Notes under the pieces: generated by a model
What the model was told of the DNA's origin: nothing
Database searches by the model: none
The model's input: only the letters and a program-made list of their open reading frames with translations
DNA from: Culex pipiens pallens
Lineage: Eukaryota > Arthropoda > Insecta > Diptera > Culicidae
Length of the DNA stretch: 64,000 bases
Direction: 5' to 3'
NCBI RefSeq assembly: GCF_016801865.2
Contig: NC_068937.1
Location: 33,569,692-33,633,691, forward strand
Program-made: the position numbers and the translations under genes
Shown: positions 45,147-57,150 of the stretch, in pieces
Layout of the letters: the number at the start of each line of letters is the position of its first letter
Numbering within the stretch: the first letter of the stretch is position 1

Positions 45147-45935
45147 GTGAGTTGGAAGGGGTTTTTGAAGGGGTTGATTTAGGGTTGATCGTGTACAGAC
45201 TGAGTTGGGTATCCAGACTTTCAATGTTTGAAATTGTTTATTCCAGATGTCTCAAAGCTATTATTTTTTTTTTCTGTTTTTTTAAAGTTCTAAAACAATT
45301 TGAAAATCTGCAGACTGCTTTTGAAAGCCTCTTAATCTTGAAACTTCAGGTCTTCGAAAGAACCTGAAGTTTCAAGAATTTCCCAAATCTTTAAAGTCAC
45401 TCAATGTGGAAGAACTATGTGATGAAAGTGTCCATAAAAAAAATCTGTAAATTCCCCACCATTTCAAAATCATAAAAGTGTCCACATCCTGATGGTCTTT
45501 ACGGTTGAATGTCTCTAGATCTCAGAAGTCTTCCACTTGTGAAAGTTTCCATAAAATTTATGTCAGAAAATATGTTAAAGTTTACCCCTAAAATTGTGTA
45601 AATTCACTACTATTTCAGAGTTTTGGCACTTTTTAAGTAAAATTGAGGGAATATTACATCATATATTTTTTTTCGAAAATAATCAAATTTTCATAATTTA
45701 CAATATTGGTATCAAACAAAGCGAAATTTTGTATGTTTTTTCACCTTATGAAAGTATTTTTGTTAAATACTAAAATTTTCACAAAATACCATATTTTTTC
45801 GAATGTACTCATTTTTTTTCCTATTTGCAATATGGGCATCAAACGAATTGAAATTTTGTATGCTTTTTAAATTTACTAGAGTTTTTTTTTGAAAGTACTA
45901 AAATTTCACAAATTACCATATTTTTTGGAAAGCAT
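45147..45935. repeat. Intron start and inverted copies of the 125-bp repeat
   Basis: The first 500 bases of the intron are unremarkable, apart from a degraded CACAG-type MITE fragment near 45.59-45.66 kb. From about 45.66 to 45.93 kb two units of the tandem repeat found at 47.44-48.33 kb occur in the opposite orientation, 127 bp apart (ATCAAACAAAGCGAAATTTT and ATCAAACGAATTGAAATTTT). Confidence 0.55.
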
Positions 45936-46322
45936 AAGCATAAGCATAGGTGCCCACCCGCAGTTGCTACTCCGTTATTGACCAGGACCTCCAGAAGTTA
46001 CATCCACGAGCCGTGGAAGATGAGTGGGTGCTATCTTTCCTCGCTTCGCAACTTCTCAAAGGCCCCTATCATGCTGATCAATACCGGCGCCGGCCACGAC
46101 CAGTGGTAGGGTCACGGGGAAGTGGATAAGAATGTTAGTCCGATACTTGAGTGATAGAGACCGCCCAATCGACTGCTTCTCCGACAAAGTATCACATGAG
46201 TTTTGAGGGAATTAGTAGATGGGTATGAGGTCAGGATTCACGAGTGGCAGTGATGTGACCATGGGCATTTTGTTTATCGGTTGAAATTTTTTAAATCTTA
46301 GGCAGCCGGCTGCGGAAAGATA
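45936..46322 (-). mobile_element. Retroelement 3' end with (CTTATG)n tail
   Basis: On the minus strand a roughly 370-bp GC-richer segment ends in repeats of CTTATG (plus-strand GCATAAGCATAAGCATAGG at 45936). The tail type resembles that of the SINE at 42707-43280. No tRNA head or ORF is identifiable, so it may be a truncated SINE or LINE tail. Confidence 0.45.
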
Positions 46323-47439
46323 GATAATTGATTATTTAAAATGGTTTATTTTTATCGTACGCGTGCCAGCCGAGCAGTAATGCTATGGGCTGGACTTATC
46401 AGTATATTTTTACTGTTTTTACAATTTAGATAACGCGAGCAAATTTCAAAAATAGTACATGAATGACGCTTTACTCTTCATAAAATCGATAGTTTGATGA
46501 GTTAATACTAAAACTGAAAGTTGGAATATTTTTTTACGATCATTTACGACGAAAATTATCGCGAAAAAACCGGACTGTGCGTCCCAAGAAGCACTGCACT
46601 TATGAAGGCATTATTTAATTATTATGACCAATCACCCCATGCACACAAACAGCGACACAAAAGAGACAAAAATTATCGCGAGAAAACAGGACTGCGCGTC
46701 TCCAGAAGCACTTCACTTCACTTCACAGTCTACAGGGGAGGAAGGATGCGTGGACATACCGTACCAAACGCTCCGAATCAGTTGTGGTTGGGTGTGTAAG
46801 TGTAAATTTGGCAAATAATGGGGTTCATGGAAATGGAGAAATGGGGATTGGGAAAATGGAAGATGGAGAAGGGGTAGGAAAGATGTTTCATTTAATCAAA
46901 AGAATATAATTTATATTGGTATGGTATGGAAAAAAATACTTGCAAAAAAAATTATGGAAAGATCTCACCAAAACCTGGATATCTTCAATAAGCAGCTTCA
47001 ATCTTTATTTTCCTGCAACCGGAATTGGACACAACCTGACGTCACCTCCTCTGGGTTCTTGATAGTTTTCGGTAGACGAACCGAATCAAATAGAATCTGC
47101 TTCCATTTAGGGGCTGTTTAAGTGAAGGAACAGGCTCCGCAGGTTGCACATAGCTTCTGGCTTTGCCGGAAAGGCTGGAACCATCAGGAAATCTTTACTG
47201 TTCCGCCATACGAAAAGGTTCACGGAGAGCTTCACTTTTGTCTTCAGCCACAGAAAGATTCTCTTACAGAATCAAGTCAAAAAATTGGCCAAAAGATGCC
47301 AACGAGAAATAACTTGAAAAATTAAAACCCGAAGAAAACGTCAAATTTACGGCAGCGAAAAAATTTTACGTCCAAACTCGCCCATGGCTACTTCGATCCT
47401 CGTATTTAAGAAAAACTATATTTATGTTAAAAAGCAGAC
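46323..47439. other. Presumed intron with small repeats
   Basis: A direct repeat of about 47 bp (AATTATCGCGA.AAAAC.GGACT) occurs at about 46549-46596 and 46668-46715. At 46741-46818 lies a segment with GAAGGATGCGTGGACATACC that recurs at 52135-52213 and partly at 60289-60325. This looks like the 3' end of a dispersed retroelement. No gene is seen. Confidence 0.45.
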
Positions 47440-48335
47440 CAAATTTCGCTTCGTTTGATACCTATATTGTATATTTGGAAAATTAGAGTATTTTCGAAAA
47501 AAATACGTTAATTTGTGAAAATTTTAGTATTTTGCAAAAAAAACTCTAACAAAGTGAAAAAGTATACAACATTTCTCTTCGTTTGATACTCATATTGCAA
47601 ATTATGAAAATTTTAGTAATTTTGAAAAATACGGTATTTTTGAAAAAATAATATTTTAGAAAAAACTTTCTTAATGTGTAAAAGTAAACCGAACTTCGCT
47701 TCGTTTGATACTCAAATTGCTTATTTTTAAAATTTGATAATTTTCGAAAAATACGGTATTTTGTGAAAATTTTAAATTTAGCAAAAAAAAACCTCTAATA
47801 AAGTGAAAAAGCATACAAAATTTCGCATTGCTTGATACCCATATTGCAAATTATAATAAATTGAGTATGTACTTTTGAAAAAATACGGTATTTTTTGATT
47901 TTTTTTTGTATTTTCCCAAAAAAAATTCTATGTAAAAAAGCAAACCAAATTTCGTTCGTTTGATACCCATATTGCATATTTTAAAATTTTTAGTGAAAAT
48001 TTGTGACAAACTGTAATAAAGTGAAAAAGCATAAAAAATTCACTTCGGATCTCAAATATTGCAAATTATGAAAATTCGAAAACTTTCGAGAAAGTACGGC
48101 ATTTTGTGAAAAAAATAGTATTTTCCATAAAACCTCTCTTAACGTGTAAAAGTAAACCAAATTTCGCTTCGTTTGATACTCATGCTGCAAATTTTGAAAA
48201 TTTGAAAAAAATTCTAATAAAGTGAAAAAAACATACAAAATTTTGCTTCTTTTGATACCCATATTGCAAATTATGAAAATTTGAGTTTTTTCGAAAAAAT
48301 ACGGTAATTTGTGAACAATTTTGAGTACATATTTA
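47440..48335. repeat. Tandem array of roughly 125-bp units
   Basis: The landmark CGTTTGATAC and variants recur at about 47453, 47581, 47703, 47830, 47959, 48045, 48171 and 48250. Spacing is mostly 122-128 bp, with two short units of about 80-90 bp. Each unit contains CAAATTTCGCTTC, ATTGCAAATTATGAAAATTT and TCGAAAAATACGGTATTTTG. Two inverted units lie at 45.66-45.93 kb. It is non-coding. Confidence 0.75.
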
Positions 48336-48988
48336 TGCTTTGAAACGAACTAGAATTTCAAAAAATATATTCTTAATGAAAGCAACTTTTACACTTCAAA
48401 ACCGGATTTAAACGTTCCGATTTCAGAAAGTTTGAGATTTAGATTTAGATTTAGATCTTGAAAGTTTCTTGCTTTTTTAGTCTCTTAATTGTGAATAATT
48501 CATTTTTGTAGTCAAGAAGTTGAAGTCTCCAAAACAAACTGCTAGTTCTTGAAAGTCTTGAGACTGAAGGTATCCTCGCAACGAGGTTTGTAGGTATCCT
48601 TCCAAATTGGTCTTGAAAGTCTCCTGATTCTTAAATTATTCAAAATGTTGATGTCTCCAAATTTTTATTGTAAACATATCATTAAATTAACGAGATATGG
48701 GTTATTCTTTTATGGTTGGCAGTCTAAAAACTTTGTCCTATTTCCATCCAATTCGCCGATTTTCTCCATTAAAAAAAATATATTTGCCAAAACTTTTAAT
48801 TAGTTAAAAACGCCTTTTAAAAGTTGTAATATTATGTCAAAGTTCTTCTCTCTCTGTGTGTGTATTTCCAATCTAATAATCTATTCAGTATGAACCCTTA
48901 TTTATGCTGATACAACTTATTACAGGTAGTAACGCTTCAAATGAAGACTGTCTTCAAGTTTCCAAATCTTTTGAAACTTGAAAATATA
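48336..48988. other. AT-rich presumed intron
   Basis: Short imperfect repeats of TTGAAAGTCT/CTCC and TTAGATTTAGATTTAGAT occur. No mobile element ends and no ORF. Confidence 0.4.
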
Positions 48989-50336
48989 TACAGTAAAAAA
49001 AAAGGTGTAAATTCAGTAGGTGTAATTTTGGGAAGGTTGAATATTACCTCTTTTATGATGTAATTTTACCTCAATTTTTACTGAAAAAGTTACATTACAC
49101 CAAAAAGTGGTAAAATTACACATGTTCAGAGGTAAAATTACATATATTTTCTGACATAAAAGATGTACCTAGAGGGTGACGATTCTCGAGATTTTCAATT
49201 TCCCGGGAATCGAGAGTTGAATTTGGTCATTTCCCGGGAATTCCCGGGACCCGGGAGTTTTTTTTTACTATGCCAATAGTGGCAATAATTTAAAAGGAAA
49301 AGCAAAAAAAATGTTTTTTTCTTTAAATGAAATTACTTACAATGTTTTCATACTTATTCTATGAAACGTTATTTTAAGTATCCTTATTATTTGGAGGAAC
49401 TATATGTACCTTTTGATTTTTTTCTGAATCTGCAAATACGAGATCGTTTCTTGAGCTTTTTGGGACTCAACATTTAAGTTTAACATGTTTACAAATAATA
49501 TATAATTTCCCTGTATCGAGATTTTTGCAATATGATAAATAACGACCTAAACAACTTTTTTTTTTCTTTTTTAATGTCAATTATAAATATTCATTGAAGA
49601 AAAATTTACAGTTATCTGGAAAACCCGAATGTTCACAATTGGCGGACATTAACTTTACAAAGATCGCCAGAGTTTTTCCCCCGAAAATATAATCCTAGAG
49701 TTTTTTTTGAAAAGGTCCTATAAAAGACAATAGCTTATAGGACCCTTTCAAAAAATGTCTAGAATTTAATATTGTGGTTGACGTGAAACACAAAAAGACT
49801 TATTAACATCAAAAATGTAAATTACCTTGATACAGCCAAATTAACTCAGGGACTAAAAAAACAGACTATGAGGATTGCTATGCTCGAGAATAAGCTTTCT
49901 CCTTTTAGAAATAATAAATGAAAAAAAAAATATTTCAGAAAAAAATAGATTTTATATCTGGGATGTAACTGCTATGTATACTTTAAGGTAAATTTGTGGA
50001 CCACATATTTTGGCTTCTTTCAGTTATAATTATTGGAATTTAAAATTTACACTTTCTGAATAAGAAGATTAGAGAAGAACTTGAACATCGAACATTTCAC
50101 ATACAATGTTCGAAACAATTTAGAATTCTCCAAATAATTTTCTGATAAGTTTATATAATTTTGCTTTAATATTTGTATGTTTAAAATTTCCCGGGAGTCT
50201 CGACCGAATTTCCCGGGAATCGAGAGTTCCAAAAATGGTCGATTTCCCGGGATTTTTTTCCCGGGAATTCCCGCCCGTCACCCTCTAGATGTACCCCTTT
50301 CCAGATTAAATATTACCATGATTTTTTTTTACTGTG
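48989..50336. mobile_element. CACAG-type MITE interrupted by a hAT
   Basis: The left part starts TACAGTAAAAAAAAAGG and the right part ends TTTTTTACTGTG before TA (50337-50338). The family words GGTGTAATTTT, TCTGACATAAAAGATG and ATTACCATGA are present. The hAT at 49170-50287 interrupts it inside AAAGATGTACCCC. Confidence 0.75.
49170..50287. mobile_element. Non-autonomous hAT, TAGAGGGTGACG ends
   Basis: The termini TAGAGGGTGACG / CGTCACCCTCTA are flanked by the exact 8-bp duplication GATGTACC (49162-49169 and 50288-50295). The empty site is known from other MITE copies. Subterminal regions repeat TTTCCCGGGAATTCCCGGG and CGGGAATCGAGAGT, as in the hAT at 35436. A small foldback with CTAGAGTTTTTTTTGAAAAG arms is nested at about 49694-49763. 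Length 1118 bp, no transposase. Confidence 0.85.
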
Positions 50337-50459
50337 TAAGTCTAAATATGTGAAATTTATAAGAATTTAGAAACTCTTGAATTACGGTCCCTTATTTATG
50401 ACAGTTTTATACTTTTTGTACAGTTTTTGTTGAAATTTTGTCAAGACAAGATACCTTTA

Positions 50460-50678
50460 CACAGTAAAACAAATCATGGTAATATTACATCTGGGAAGGG
50501 GTACATCTTTTATGCCAGAAAAATGTGTGAATTTACCTCTGAAAATGTGTAATTTTACAACTTTGGTAGTGTAATGTCACTTTTTTTAGTTAAAATTAAG
50601 GTAAAATTACATCATAAAAGAGGTAATATTTAACCATTCAAAATTACACCTTCCAAATTTACACAATTTTTTACTGTG
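50460..50678. mobile_element. CACAG-type MITE, intact
   Basis: The ends CACAGTAAAACAAATCATGG and TTTTTTACTGTG are flanked by TA (50458-50459 and 50679-50680). Inner inverted words include GGTAATATTAC and GTGTAATTTTAC. It is 219 bp. This is the reference copy for the family. Confidence 0.85.
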
Positions 50679-50689
50679 TAGCTATTCAA

Positions 50690-51720
50690 ACACCTGCCGC
50701 CTAGACCTTCCCTATCGCAACCGGATGTCCCCAACAGGTAACGGATCTCTCCGGTCGTATCGTGTGGAACAACCTCGACCTCGTCCTCGCTGGACAACTT
50801 TCAACGCTTGACGCAGTGATTCCCTTTATCCACAGCCACGGAAAGAAGACACCACCACTTGGAACTCAAGTCCAAGTTGGTCCGCAAAAATGTGTGCGGA
50901 AAAAGGAAGGTAGTAGAGCGCAACGTTCGGATCACTCACCTCACACCGCGGCCAGGCCCGGAGAGTTCAACAGACGGAACTCGAGTGTCTACACGCCGCC
51001 GGTTGCCAGGGTTTTGTTGTTGTTGGTGTTGTTGTTGTAGTAATATTGTGCTTCATCTCTTTCGGTTTGTGTTTGCCACTACAGTGGGGATTTGATGATT
51101 TGGCACTTCAAAGTCTTAAATGGGATATAATTCAGATATCACTTTTTTGACGATTAGCTAAAGGAATAACAAAAGTTGTTAAAACAACGAGCACCTGCCA
51201 AACTACCTAGGTTGCACTGTAGCGCCACAACAAGCCTTGAATGCTGTGAGATTGCGCTTATCGAGTCAAACTCCTTGGTTTCTTTTAAATGTTTGTTGTA
51301 CCACAACAACAACAACCAACCAGCAAATTGGGCATCAACTCAGCGTGCGAACATCGCCGACAAACGCCAATGAACTTTTCGGAAGTTCTTCGCAGTGCAG
51401 CACACGGCACTTTTCTTCCCACAAACCCCCTGTATATGCATCTCCACTCCACCTCGCAAAGACTAACAAACAAGTCGGCGCAAAAACGCAAACACGCACG
51501 AAGGCTCGGTTTAGCGCGTTCCGGCGGCCGGAATCAATCGGCTGAAGCGCCAAGGACTGCTGCTGCTGTCTGGTCTGGACCGGGGTGGGTTCGACCTTGG
51601 ACCGACTTTGAGTCTCGATATCTGCCGGGATAAGCGGCGCACGTGACTGATCCACCCCCACCTCCCTCGGACAGATGAGAAACTGAGTCGTTTGAAAGTC
51701 AAACTAGGTTGATGATAGTT
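50690..51720. other. GC-richer single-copy island, possibly regulatory
   Basis: The sequence is non-repetitive, with runs such as (GTT)n at 51.01 kb and (CAA)n at 51.30 kb and E-box-like GCACGTGA at about 51639. Short ORFs on both strands overlap in several frames without a coding preference. It may be an intronic enhancer. Confidence 0.35.
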
Positions 51721-53088
51721 GCAAAATATTGTGTTGGGAGTCTGTAGACGGAGATCCTGCGTAATGGATATTTAAATGAACGTGGCAAGATTACACAAGT
51801 GGTAACGTTCTACAATATAGTTAAAGTTGAAGATATTTGTTGGATGTATTTTGGACCTAACGCGAAATGTTTCAACAGTTTTCCAAACATCGATCTGAGT
51901 CTAAGAGTTCTACCATATTCTGTTAAGCTTCCTGATCTAATCCAACACAAGCGCAGCTAGTCCGAAAAGAGCATTCTAGAAGATTTTTTGGTTAGATTAC
52001 GCACTAAGTCCTTTGTTCTCAATTTTATTGGTTGCAGTACATCCGAAGTTACCTCGAATATTTATTGCAAAAATTTAAGCGTCGCAGAGACAGATTCTGA
52101 GAACGGATCACATTTCCCAGAATCAACAAGAAAAGAAGGATGCGTGGACATACCGTACCGAACGCTCCGGATCAGTTGTGGTTGGGTGTGTAGGTGTAAA
52201 TATGGCAAATAATTATATTTTCAGGGTAGAGGCGAGGTAGATTGAAAGGAATTGAGATTGTATTTTTCCGAAGAAATTTGCACTAGATTCAATTGTACAA
52301 TTTGTACAATTAACTTACTTGCCTTTAAATAAGTTGCAACAATTTTTGTTAAAATATAGTCCGGTGTTATTCCAAACACGGCCAACACCAAAAAAGTTGT
52401 CATTTTTCAAATTATTCGCATAATCACATAAAACAAGTCAACAACTAAACCTACAACAAATTTTAGAGTTACTTTTTCAATGCTTTTTTAAAGACAGAAG
52501 TTGAGGTTTGGTTGTAGAAAAGATAGGTTCAATTTTGAACAGTTTCTAAAAAAATTGAATCAACTGTTTTGAAATGTCATGTCAAAATGTGTTTTTTTTT
52601 TCTTCAAATATACTAAGGCTGGTACAAATTTTATTTAAAGTTTTTGTTTTTTTGCATTATTTCAAATTTTTAGTAATGTATTTAGATGAATTCAAAAATA
52701 AACTGTAAAACAAATATTTTTCTTTTAAATTTAGTATTTTTTTCTAAGAAAAGGATTGCAAGTTAATTGTAATCGTGTGTTATGCATTTCACAACAATTT
52801 GTTCTTAAATTGTAAATTTAAATGTTAACCCTTTTTTTAATTTTTAAATATTGAAAATATTTTTATTGGAAAAAATAGAACACTTCGGTAAAAGCAGCAA
52901 AATAAAAACAAAAATACACTGAATTTCAAATTTTAAAACTAATTTTAAAATGTTTAAGCAAAAGTATCATTAAATACAAAACACGTTCTAACGGTTATGC
53001 TACTGTACAAAATGAGCAAAATATCGATTTATTTATAATGGTTTCAAAATTAATAATTTTGAAAATAGATTCAAAAGCCTTTACTGGC
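51721..53088. other. AT-rich presumed intron
   Basis: It holds one copy of the GAAGGATGCGTGGACATACC repeat (52135-52213). The remainder is A/T-rich with no coding signal. Confidence 0.45.
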
Positions 53089-53092
53089 TTAA

Positions 53093-53983
53093 GGGGTTAC
53101 ATACATGCAAAAAAAACACAAAATTTCATATTACAGAAAGTTTATTAAATCCACTAAAAAGATGATTTTCAATCACTCCTGAATGTTTCAGGAAGATATT
53201 TCAAGATTCAACTGAGAAAGAGACAATTTAATCTGAAAATTTTGCCACGCGTAAAGCGAACTGTCAAACTTTCTAAGCGTTTATCTCGAGCTGGGTTGGG
53301 CCAAATTGGTTAAAAATTGGGGTGAAGACTCTCAAGAAATATCCCGTGAACTACAAAAAAAAACAAAAAAAAAACAAACTGCAAAAATAAAAAAAACAGA
53401 CGATTTTTTATTTGAGTAACAAAAAATATTGTTATCTTTTTTTTAAAATAAACTTTTTTTTAAATCGGCCTTCGTCATCCGTGTGCATGATGATTTTAAA
53501 TAAGACCGGTTTAACGAGACATCACCAAAAGTTGCCGAGCTTCCGTGGCCGTGAGGTTACGGGTTTCGTCTTGTAAGCGGAAGGTGATGGGTTCGATTCC
53601 TGTCTGGCTCGGCAAAGTCAGATCCCTTAAAAGAGTAAATGTGCTCACTGGGAATACTGACCGGTAGGGGATGGGTTTCGACTAGCGGCGTGCTGGGTTT
53701 CCAATCCAGAGGTCGTGAGTTCGATTCTCGTACCGGGATGATGAAGTTTTAAAGTTTGAGCCGAATCGGTCAATGAAGTGTTGAGATATCGTGGCACCCG
53801 TTTTTTTGAAACTTTTACTTCAAATAGCTATACCTCGGCAATGATACATCCAAATGTCTTCACATTTATTTTGTTAGTAGATGAAAATGTATATTTTAAT
53901 GCCCTGAAAACAGATAAAAAAAGTATAAGTGTGTGCTCATACCAACCTCTTACATTTTTGCCGATTTACATGTATGTAACCCC
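53093..53983. mobile_element. TTAA-flanked piggyBac-like element
   Basis: The inverted ends GGGGTTACATACATG / CATGTATGTAACCCC are flanked by TTAA on each side (53089-53092 and 53984-53987), the piggyBac signature. No transposase frame exists. A Twin-like SINE is nested at 53534-53742. Without it the element is about 680 bp. Confidence 0.8.
53534..53742 (+). mobile_element. Twin-like dimeric tRNA SINE, nearly complete
   Basis: The first unit has an A-box GTGGCCGTGAGGTTACGG and a B-box GGGTTCGATTCC. The second has GGCGTGCTGGGTTTCC and GAGTTCGATTCTC. The spacer between them contains GGCAAAGTCAGATCCCTTA. Two tRNA-related units in tandem are the hallmark of the Culex Twin family as I recall it. 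The tail is a short GAT/GAA-rich stretch. Confidence 0.75.
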
Positions 53984-53987
53984 TTAA

Positions 53988-55340
53988 AAGCGCATAATCC
54001 AAAAATCCAATCGAAAGTTCAATCGAAAAGCTCCTAACAGAATTTTCGAATAGGTGCATCGTTTTAAAGTTTAGTCAGTTTTAGGTAAATTTTCTCGAAA
54101 AAAAAGATACATTTAGTAATGTTATTTTCACTACTTTTTTCTACAGGAACTTTTTCCTACAAGTCAAAATTGAGAAATTTAGGCTTTTTTTTTAAAAAAA
54201 AGGCATAACTTAAAATTTTCAAAAATAAATTATCTGTAAGAGTAGACATTATTTTTTTGATATTAAAAATTTTATACCTCTAAGTTAAAGAAAATATTGG
54301 AACATAAGACGTTATTGGGTCACGCAGAAAACCTTTTTTGTCCTATTAGTTTTTTTTTCAGATGCTGTATTTTAGCAAATTTAGCTCTTAAAATTTGTGT
54401 CTTTAAAGCAAAATTGTAATTGTGATCTTTACGAAAAAAATATTTCCATGAAAGTTGGAAAATTATGACTATTGAAAAAAGTTGAAATTAACCTAAATTT
54501 GACTAAAATTTAGAATCAGCGCACCTTTTTTTCAAAAAAAAAAAAAAAAGAAAAAATCAGTACAGTTAGATTGAAAATTCGATTTAACATCAAAAATCTT
54601 ATAAAAACTTGTTTCGACCACGATAGGTTTAGAAATAAAAATCAAAAATTCTGAACATTATTTGAAATAAAAATAAATGTAAAATTACGAACTTGCAAAA
54701 AATATTTTCATCACAGTGTACAATAGATCAAAAAATGGCATATTTGTCATCTGAAACATACCCATAAATTAATAATTTAATATAAGGTATTTTTGAGATT
54801 TTTTTAAGTGAATTAATAATTAGAGGGATTTACATTTACATACACATCAAAAATTCTAATCTAATCTAACCCTAGCGCAGCCAGTCTTTTGAGGGTATTC
54901 TGGAAAATGCCTTAGGTTGATTAACGCCTAGCATCCTCTTGTCATTATTAACAATTGCAGTGCCCCAATGCAATAAATTGCTTTGAAACATCACAAACGT
55001 TAAAGCGGCCAGGCCAACTGCGTAAAGTTAACCGCAAAGATGATTCGTTGAATTGGATTGAGTTTGAGCACGAATGTTCAAACAACAACACAATTCTGCA
55101 TCTACAGGGGAGGAAGAAACGTGGAGATCGCCCGCTCACGTTCCTGTTTGTTTAGGCATTTTATCGTTGGGAGCCACCATGCTAAGAAGTTTTGGTGCTC
55201 CGGGACCCTCTAGGGATGGGACACTGTATTTCCACAAATGCCCTGGACACCGCCGTGGTTATTGCGCCACAACTAGCTTCTTACATACACATCAAAAATT
55301 TAAACAAAAAAGGCCAGGGTGTCAGGTAAATTTATTCGAT
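53988..55340. other. AT-rich presumed intron
   Basis: From 54.0 to 54.85 kb it is A/T-rich without structure. From 54.95 to 55.3 kb it is mixed sequence containing CATCTACAGGGGAGGAAG, similar to the edge of the GGAAGGATGCGTGG repeats. No credible gene. Confidence 0.4.
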
Positions 55341-55348
55341 AAAATTCT

Positions 55349-55627
55349 ATGTAATATTACGTCCAGAAACATGTAGTCCATCAGTATGGAAACCCTACTT
55401 GATCGCAATTCAAGCTCATATTGGCGTTTATCCTTCCTACACTTCGACGGTCTGATAGCTGAGCGGGCTAAGGCACCAGTCCTTACTGTGGTTTGAATCC
55501 CGTCGGTTGCAACTTTTTTTTGTGTTTGCAAAAATTGTACATGCAGCGTGTAATATTAAATGTCTTTTTTGACGAAGGTGATGTGCATGCTTTTGCTTTC
55601 TATTTTACCATCGGATTTTTTGCTGTG
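55349..55627. mobile_element. Chimeric MITE with tRNA-Leu-like module, copy 1
   Basis: The right end (GTGATGTGCATGCTTTTGC...GATTTTTTGCTGTG) matches the arm of the CACAG-type MITE at 42080-42448. In the middle (about 55448-55512) is a tRNA-like module with TGATAGCTGAGCGGGCTAAG and GGTTTGAATCCC. The left 100 bp is shared with copy 2 at 58789, so the chimera moved as a unit. Confidence 0.6.
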
Positions 55628-55779
55628 TGTATGAGTTTCGAGAATGAGGTCATTTGGTTGAGATTTGTTGTTTTGTTCTTACAAAGTTTAAGTATTGAAA
55701 ATTTTGCATAATAAATTGCCCAGGCCAATGGTGGACCCACAAAACCTTTACCAAATGAACTAAAATTTTCACGGTGAGC

Positions 55780-57150
55780 TTCCAGCGTCATAGTACTGTG
55801 GAATTCCGATTGAAGCGCAAGAAAATAACAACTTTTGTCCTTTTAAATACCCATAGACCACCGTAGTGACCACCTTTTGTACGTAATCGATAACTTTTCT
55901 CCAGAGCCATTCCCTTGGGCAGTGTTTGGTGCTGCCCAAAAGTGGCCTCTTTTAACATGTGAGTATCGATCGAAGCAGCCAACTCGTGTAATTTTCGTTC
56001 CAAAATTTAGCGCTGACGTCACACGGGCAAGCCTCGTGACACTTTTCGCAACCACAGCAAGTGACGTAACGTCCAAGAATTTGCGCCAGGAATTCACTTG
56101 GTTGCTCGTGGCTTGTTCGGCCGTTGAACTCCAATCCATTAACACTTCACCGGAGAGTGGCCACGGCGCGAAGGTTGTCGTCATCGTGCGGCTTCTGAAT
56201 CAGGTGGTGGTCTTCTCTGCGCGCTGACTTCATCGTTCGGAATCAGCTGTTTAGTATTCGATTTGAAGAGGAGGTTTTCTTTTGGACTGCGTTTTGGACG
56301 TTTAGTAGCTTGAAGGAATACAAGTTACGTGAAAAACATACAAATTTCTAACTAAACAAAATTTAGTGCAAAAGTTAAATTTAATCGGATTAGGTTTCAG
56401 TTCACAACTCGCTTGCATCTGTTAGAGTCTCGTTTTCTCACAACGGATGATGACACATACCTGAGACGGGTTGAGCACTTTCACTGGGTGGAACTATACG
56501 TTCGGGCCATAAAACCTGCCTGCTGGCAGCTGTGGGGGATGGAAAGTGCCATTGCCAAGGTCGTTGAGTTCCATGAACCTGTGGTGTGGAATTTGATTTT
56601 TCCGGACTTCAATTAAAACTTTTATCATACGAAGTCTTCCCGCCAAAACGGCTTCTCCCTTTCGAGCCTTGACCCAACCAATGAAGTAGAACGTGCTGCC
56701 CAAGATCACCTGAAGTCCTTCAAGTGCGCGCGCTCACGCCCAACAACAACAACAACTTCTACAACAGAACGTGTGTTGGTGCCCTGTATTCCTTCTTCAC
56801 GACCACCACCACCACGACGATCATCTTCGACCCGCCAGAACCAGTTTCTTCCGACAAGATCGCGGTAGGGTTTCACCAGCATGATTGCGCCCAGTCATTG
56901 AACTTGGACCAACCTCTCGGCTGTGCGGTTACGTCTCTTGGGGCTAGGCTAGAACCTCAAAACTAGCACACACGAATACAACCGCGCGCGCTCGGTCTTC
57001 AAGGGGGCCAAGTTCAACTCTCGAGGCAGAGGGAAGGAGTTCACGTGGCGCTGTTACGAAACTTTTGCGAACGCGTGTTGTTGGCGAATCTGGGATGTCG
57101 AGGAAGGGTTTTGGAGGTCGACAACACTGTTTGCAAATTCAGTAAGACAA
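55780..57150. other. GC-richer single-copy island, possibly regulatory
   Basis: The non-repetitive DNA contains TGACGTCA-like words (GCTGACGTCACACG at about 56011), (CAA)n near 56742 and (CCA)n near 56800. ORFs of 60-116 codons occur on both strands and overlap each other. None resembles a known protein. It may be an enhancer cluster or an alternative promoter. Confidence 0.35.

Noticed and set aside
47440..48335. CRISPR-like array
   Set aside because: The repeats are about 125 bp, degenerate and contiguous, without unique spacers, in a eukaryotic intron. This is a tandem repeat.
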